Positions 5,938 through 6,971 of a stretch of DNA of 6,971 nucleotides are shown here, piece by piece. The notes under the pieces were generated by a model that had not been told where the DNA came from, searched no databases, and saw nothing but the letters and a program-made list of their open reading frames with translations. Each line of letters begins with the position of its first letter. Position 1 is the first letter of the stretch. The DNA is from Chloroflexota bacterium. Lineage in GTDB: Bacteria > Chloroflexota > Anaerolineae > B4-G1. The DNA is taken from contig QMOE01000118.1 of the NCBI GenBank assembly GCA_003648125.1, forward strand, positions 1 to 6,971. The letters are read 5' to 3'. The translations under genes and the position numbers were made by a program.

Positions 5938-5966
5938 ACTGTAATTTCCTACAGGTATTCACCCAA
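5938..5966 (-). promoter_or_regulatory. Candidate sigma70-type promoter for the exosortase/substrate unit
   Basis: On the minus strand TTGGGT (5966-5961; 3 of 6 to TTGACA) is followed, after exactly 17 nt, by TACAGT (5943-5938; 4 of 6 to TATAAT). It sits directly beyond the T-tract of the response-regulator terminator, where the next unit should start. Transcription would begin near 5931, giving a leader of about 70 nt that includes the 5874-5910 hairpin. CTGTA/TACAG (5939-5943 and 5950-5954) forms a small inverted repeat overlapping the -10. The matches are modest, so this is only a candidate. Confidence 0.35.
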
Positions 5967-5967
5967 C

Positions 5968-5995
5968 AAAAAACCCCGGCATCCGTCTGCCGGGG
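5968..5995 (-). terminator. Rho-independent terminator after the response regulator gene
   Basis: In minus-strand sense: a perfect 8-bp GC-rich stem CCCCGGCA/TGCCGGGG (5995-5988 and 5981-5974), a 6-nt loop, then six Ts (5973-5968). It begins 22 nt past the response regulator stop codon. It separates that unit from the exosortase unit. Confidence 0.92.
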
Positions 5996-6017
5996 CATAA
6001 TAGTAGCGTTGCGATTA

Positions 6018-6647
6018 TCAAGAGATCACGCCTTGCTCCTTGGCCCACACCGTCGCCTCTACCCGCGACGCCGCTCCCAACTTGTGCAGGATGTTGCTCA
6101 CGTGAAAGTTCACGGTTCGCTCAGCCACCTGCAACTGGGAGGCGATTTGCTTGTTGGGCAACCCCTCCGCCACCAGGGTGAGCACCTCCACCTCCCGCTC
6201 CGTCAGCCCGCCCGGCCGCTCTCCCCGCGACCAGGCGGTCACTTTGGCCGCCACCGCCGGGCTAAAATATCCCTCCCCTCGCGCCGCTGCCCGCACCGCT
6301 GCCACGATCGCCTGTGGAGCTTCGTCCTTCAGCAAGTAACCCACCGCCCCCGCGTCCAGCATCCCGCGCACGTACCGCTCGTCGTCGTAGGAGCTGAGGG
6401 CCAGCACCCGCACCGGCAGGTCGCGCCGCCGGATCTCTTGCGCCACCTCCACGCCTTCCATCTCGGGCAGCTCGCAGTCCAGCACGACCACGTCTGGCTG
6501 CAACTTTTCAATCAACGCCAGCGCCTCCTCGCCATCCTCCGCCTCGCCCACCAATTCAACGTCGGGGGCGCGCTCCAGGAGCACCCGCAATCCCAGACGG
6601 AGCGCGGGGTGGTCGTCGGCCAAGAGGACGCGAATGGTCTCGCTCAC
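6018..6647 (-). CDS. NarL/FixJ (LuxR-type) two-component response regulator
   Basis: 209 residues, the usual length. The receiver domain (about 4-120) has the acidic pair D11-D12, phospho-acceptor D57 in 'VVVLDCELPEMEG', S85/S86 at the Ser/Thr switch position, and K107 in 'YLLKDEAP'. A linker leads to the LuxR-type helix-turn-helix (about 147-207), 'LTEREVEVLTLVAEGLPNKQIA' followed by 'VAERTVNFHVSNILHKL', which binds DNA as a dimer after phosphorylation. All key residues are present, so it should be functional. The start is GTG at 6647, overlapping the upstream stop as GTGA, with GAGGGG (6652-6657) before it. No histidine kinase is in the window; the gene directly upstream is glycosidase-like. 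Its targets are unknown. The terminator right after it argues against co-transcription with the exosortase pair, though regulating that pair is possible. Confidence 0.95.
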   Translation of the reverse strand: MSETIRVLLADDHPALRLGLRVLLERAPDVELVGEAEDGEEALALIEKLQPDVVVLDCELPEMEGVEVAQEIRRRDLPVRVLALSSYDDERYVRGMLDAGAVGYLLKDEAPQAIVAAVRAAARGEGYFSPAVAAKVTAWSRGERPGGLTEREVEVLTLVAEGLPNKQIASQLQVAERTVNFHVSNILHKLGAASRVEATVWAKEQGVIS

Positions 6648-6971
6648 GGTTCCCCTCTCAACAGCAAGTCAAACTCCTCCGCCGCGTCCAGCAACCGGCC
6701 CGGCTGCCGCGTGAGGCTGAACCACTCCCACTGGGTGTCGTGCGGGAAATAGTCCAGGAACCAGCACAGAGCCTTGATCTGTGGCTCTTCGTTGACCACA
6801 TCCAGCGCGGCGGTCAGCCAGCCCCGGGGGTAGTTCTGCGCCGGAGGGACAGGCTCATCGGGGGCGAAGGTGTTGGCAGAGGTGATGTAGACCGGCAAGC
6901 CCTGCGTGGCGGGGTAGGCGTTGATGACGTGCAGCCAGTCCCGATAGACGCGGAAACCGGCCTGCGCCCCA
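6644..6971 (-). CDS. C-terminal part of a TIM-barrel glycosidase-like protein (partial, enters from right edge)
   Basis: The frame is open from the right edge (first whole codon 6970-6968) to TGA at 6646-6644, giving 107 residues with no start in view; a TTG at 6898 is probably internal. The text 'GFRVYRDWLHVINAY...LPVYITSANTF' followed by 'GWLTAALDVVNEEPQIKALCWFLDYF' and a final 'GRLLDAAEEFDLLL' resembles the last strands of GH-A clan (beta/alpha)8 glycosidase-like proteins common in Chloroflexota. There I would expect a Glu after 'YIT' (as in YITET); this sequence has Ser (YITSAN), so the nucleophile may be lost. The stop overlaps the response regulator start by 4 nt, implying translational coupling. 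The family call is from pattern memory of a fragment; whether the missing N-terminus holds a kinase, a signal peptide or something else cannot be seen. Confidence 0.5.
   Translation of the reverse strand, partial: GAQAGFRVYRDWLHVINAYPATQGLPVYITSANTFAPDEPVPPAQNYPRGWLTAALDVVNEEPQIKALCWFLDYFPHDTQWEWFSLTRQPGRLLDAAEEFDLLLRGEP

Overview
The window reads as one strand of a GC-rich bacterial chromosome. All six genes, two of them cut by the window edges, lie on the minus strand. Gene content and intergenic palindromes built on GTAGGGGCG suggest a Chloroflexota (Anaerolineae-like) genome. That assignment rests on recollection of repeat style and gene families, not on a search; a cyanobacterial or other source cannot be excluded.

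In the direction of transcription (right to left): (1) the C-terminal end of a probable TIM-barrel glycosidase-like protein enters from the right edge (6644-6971). It overlaps by 4 nt (GTGA) the start of a NarL/FixJ-type response regulator (6018-6647), which ends at a clear rho-independent terminator (5968-5995). (2) A new unit starts, possibly from a promoter just past that terminator. It holds an exosortase fused to an EpsI-like domain (4253-5860) and, 46 nt later, a 949-residue multi-spanning VIT/VWA protein ending in a PEP-CTERM signal (1357-4206). The pair resembles the exosortase O / 'PEP-CTERM family integral membrane protein' partnership: a sortase next to what is probably its dedicated substrate. 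(3) A 359-bp gap (998-1356) holds a 223-bp element with imperfect ~36-bp terminal inverted repeats and, closer to the next gene, a 49-nt near-perfect hairpin. (4) A membrane-anchored SPFH/Band 7 (prohibitin/stomatin-like) protein follows (92-997), then the first codons of a gene with a signal-peptide-like start (1-34).

The main biology is the compact sorting system: membrane sortase, a presumably extracytoplasmic EpsI-like domain on the same chain, and one substrate that already has seven predicted N-terminal membrane helices. The second theme is small palindromic repeats. They lie in or beside every gap after the terminator, and related sequences have become coding in two places in the exosortase gene: at the exosortase/EpsI junction and in the C-terminal tail.
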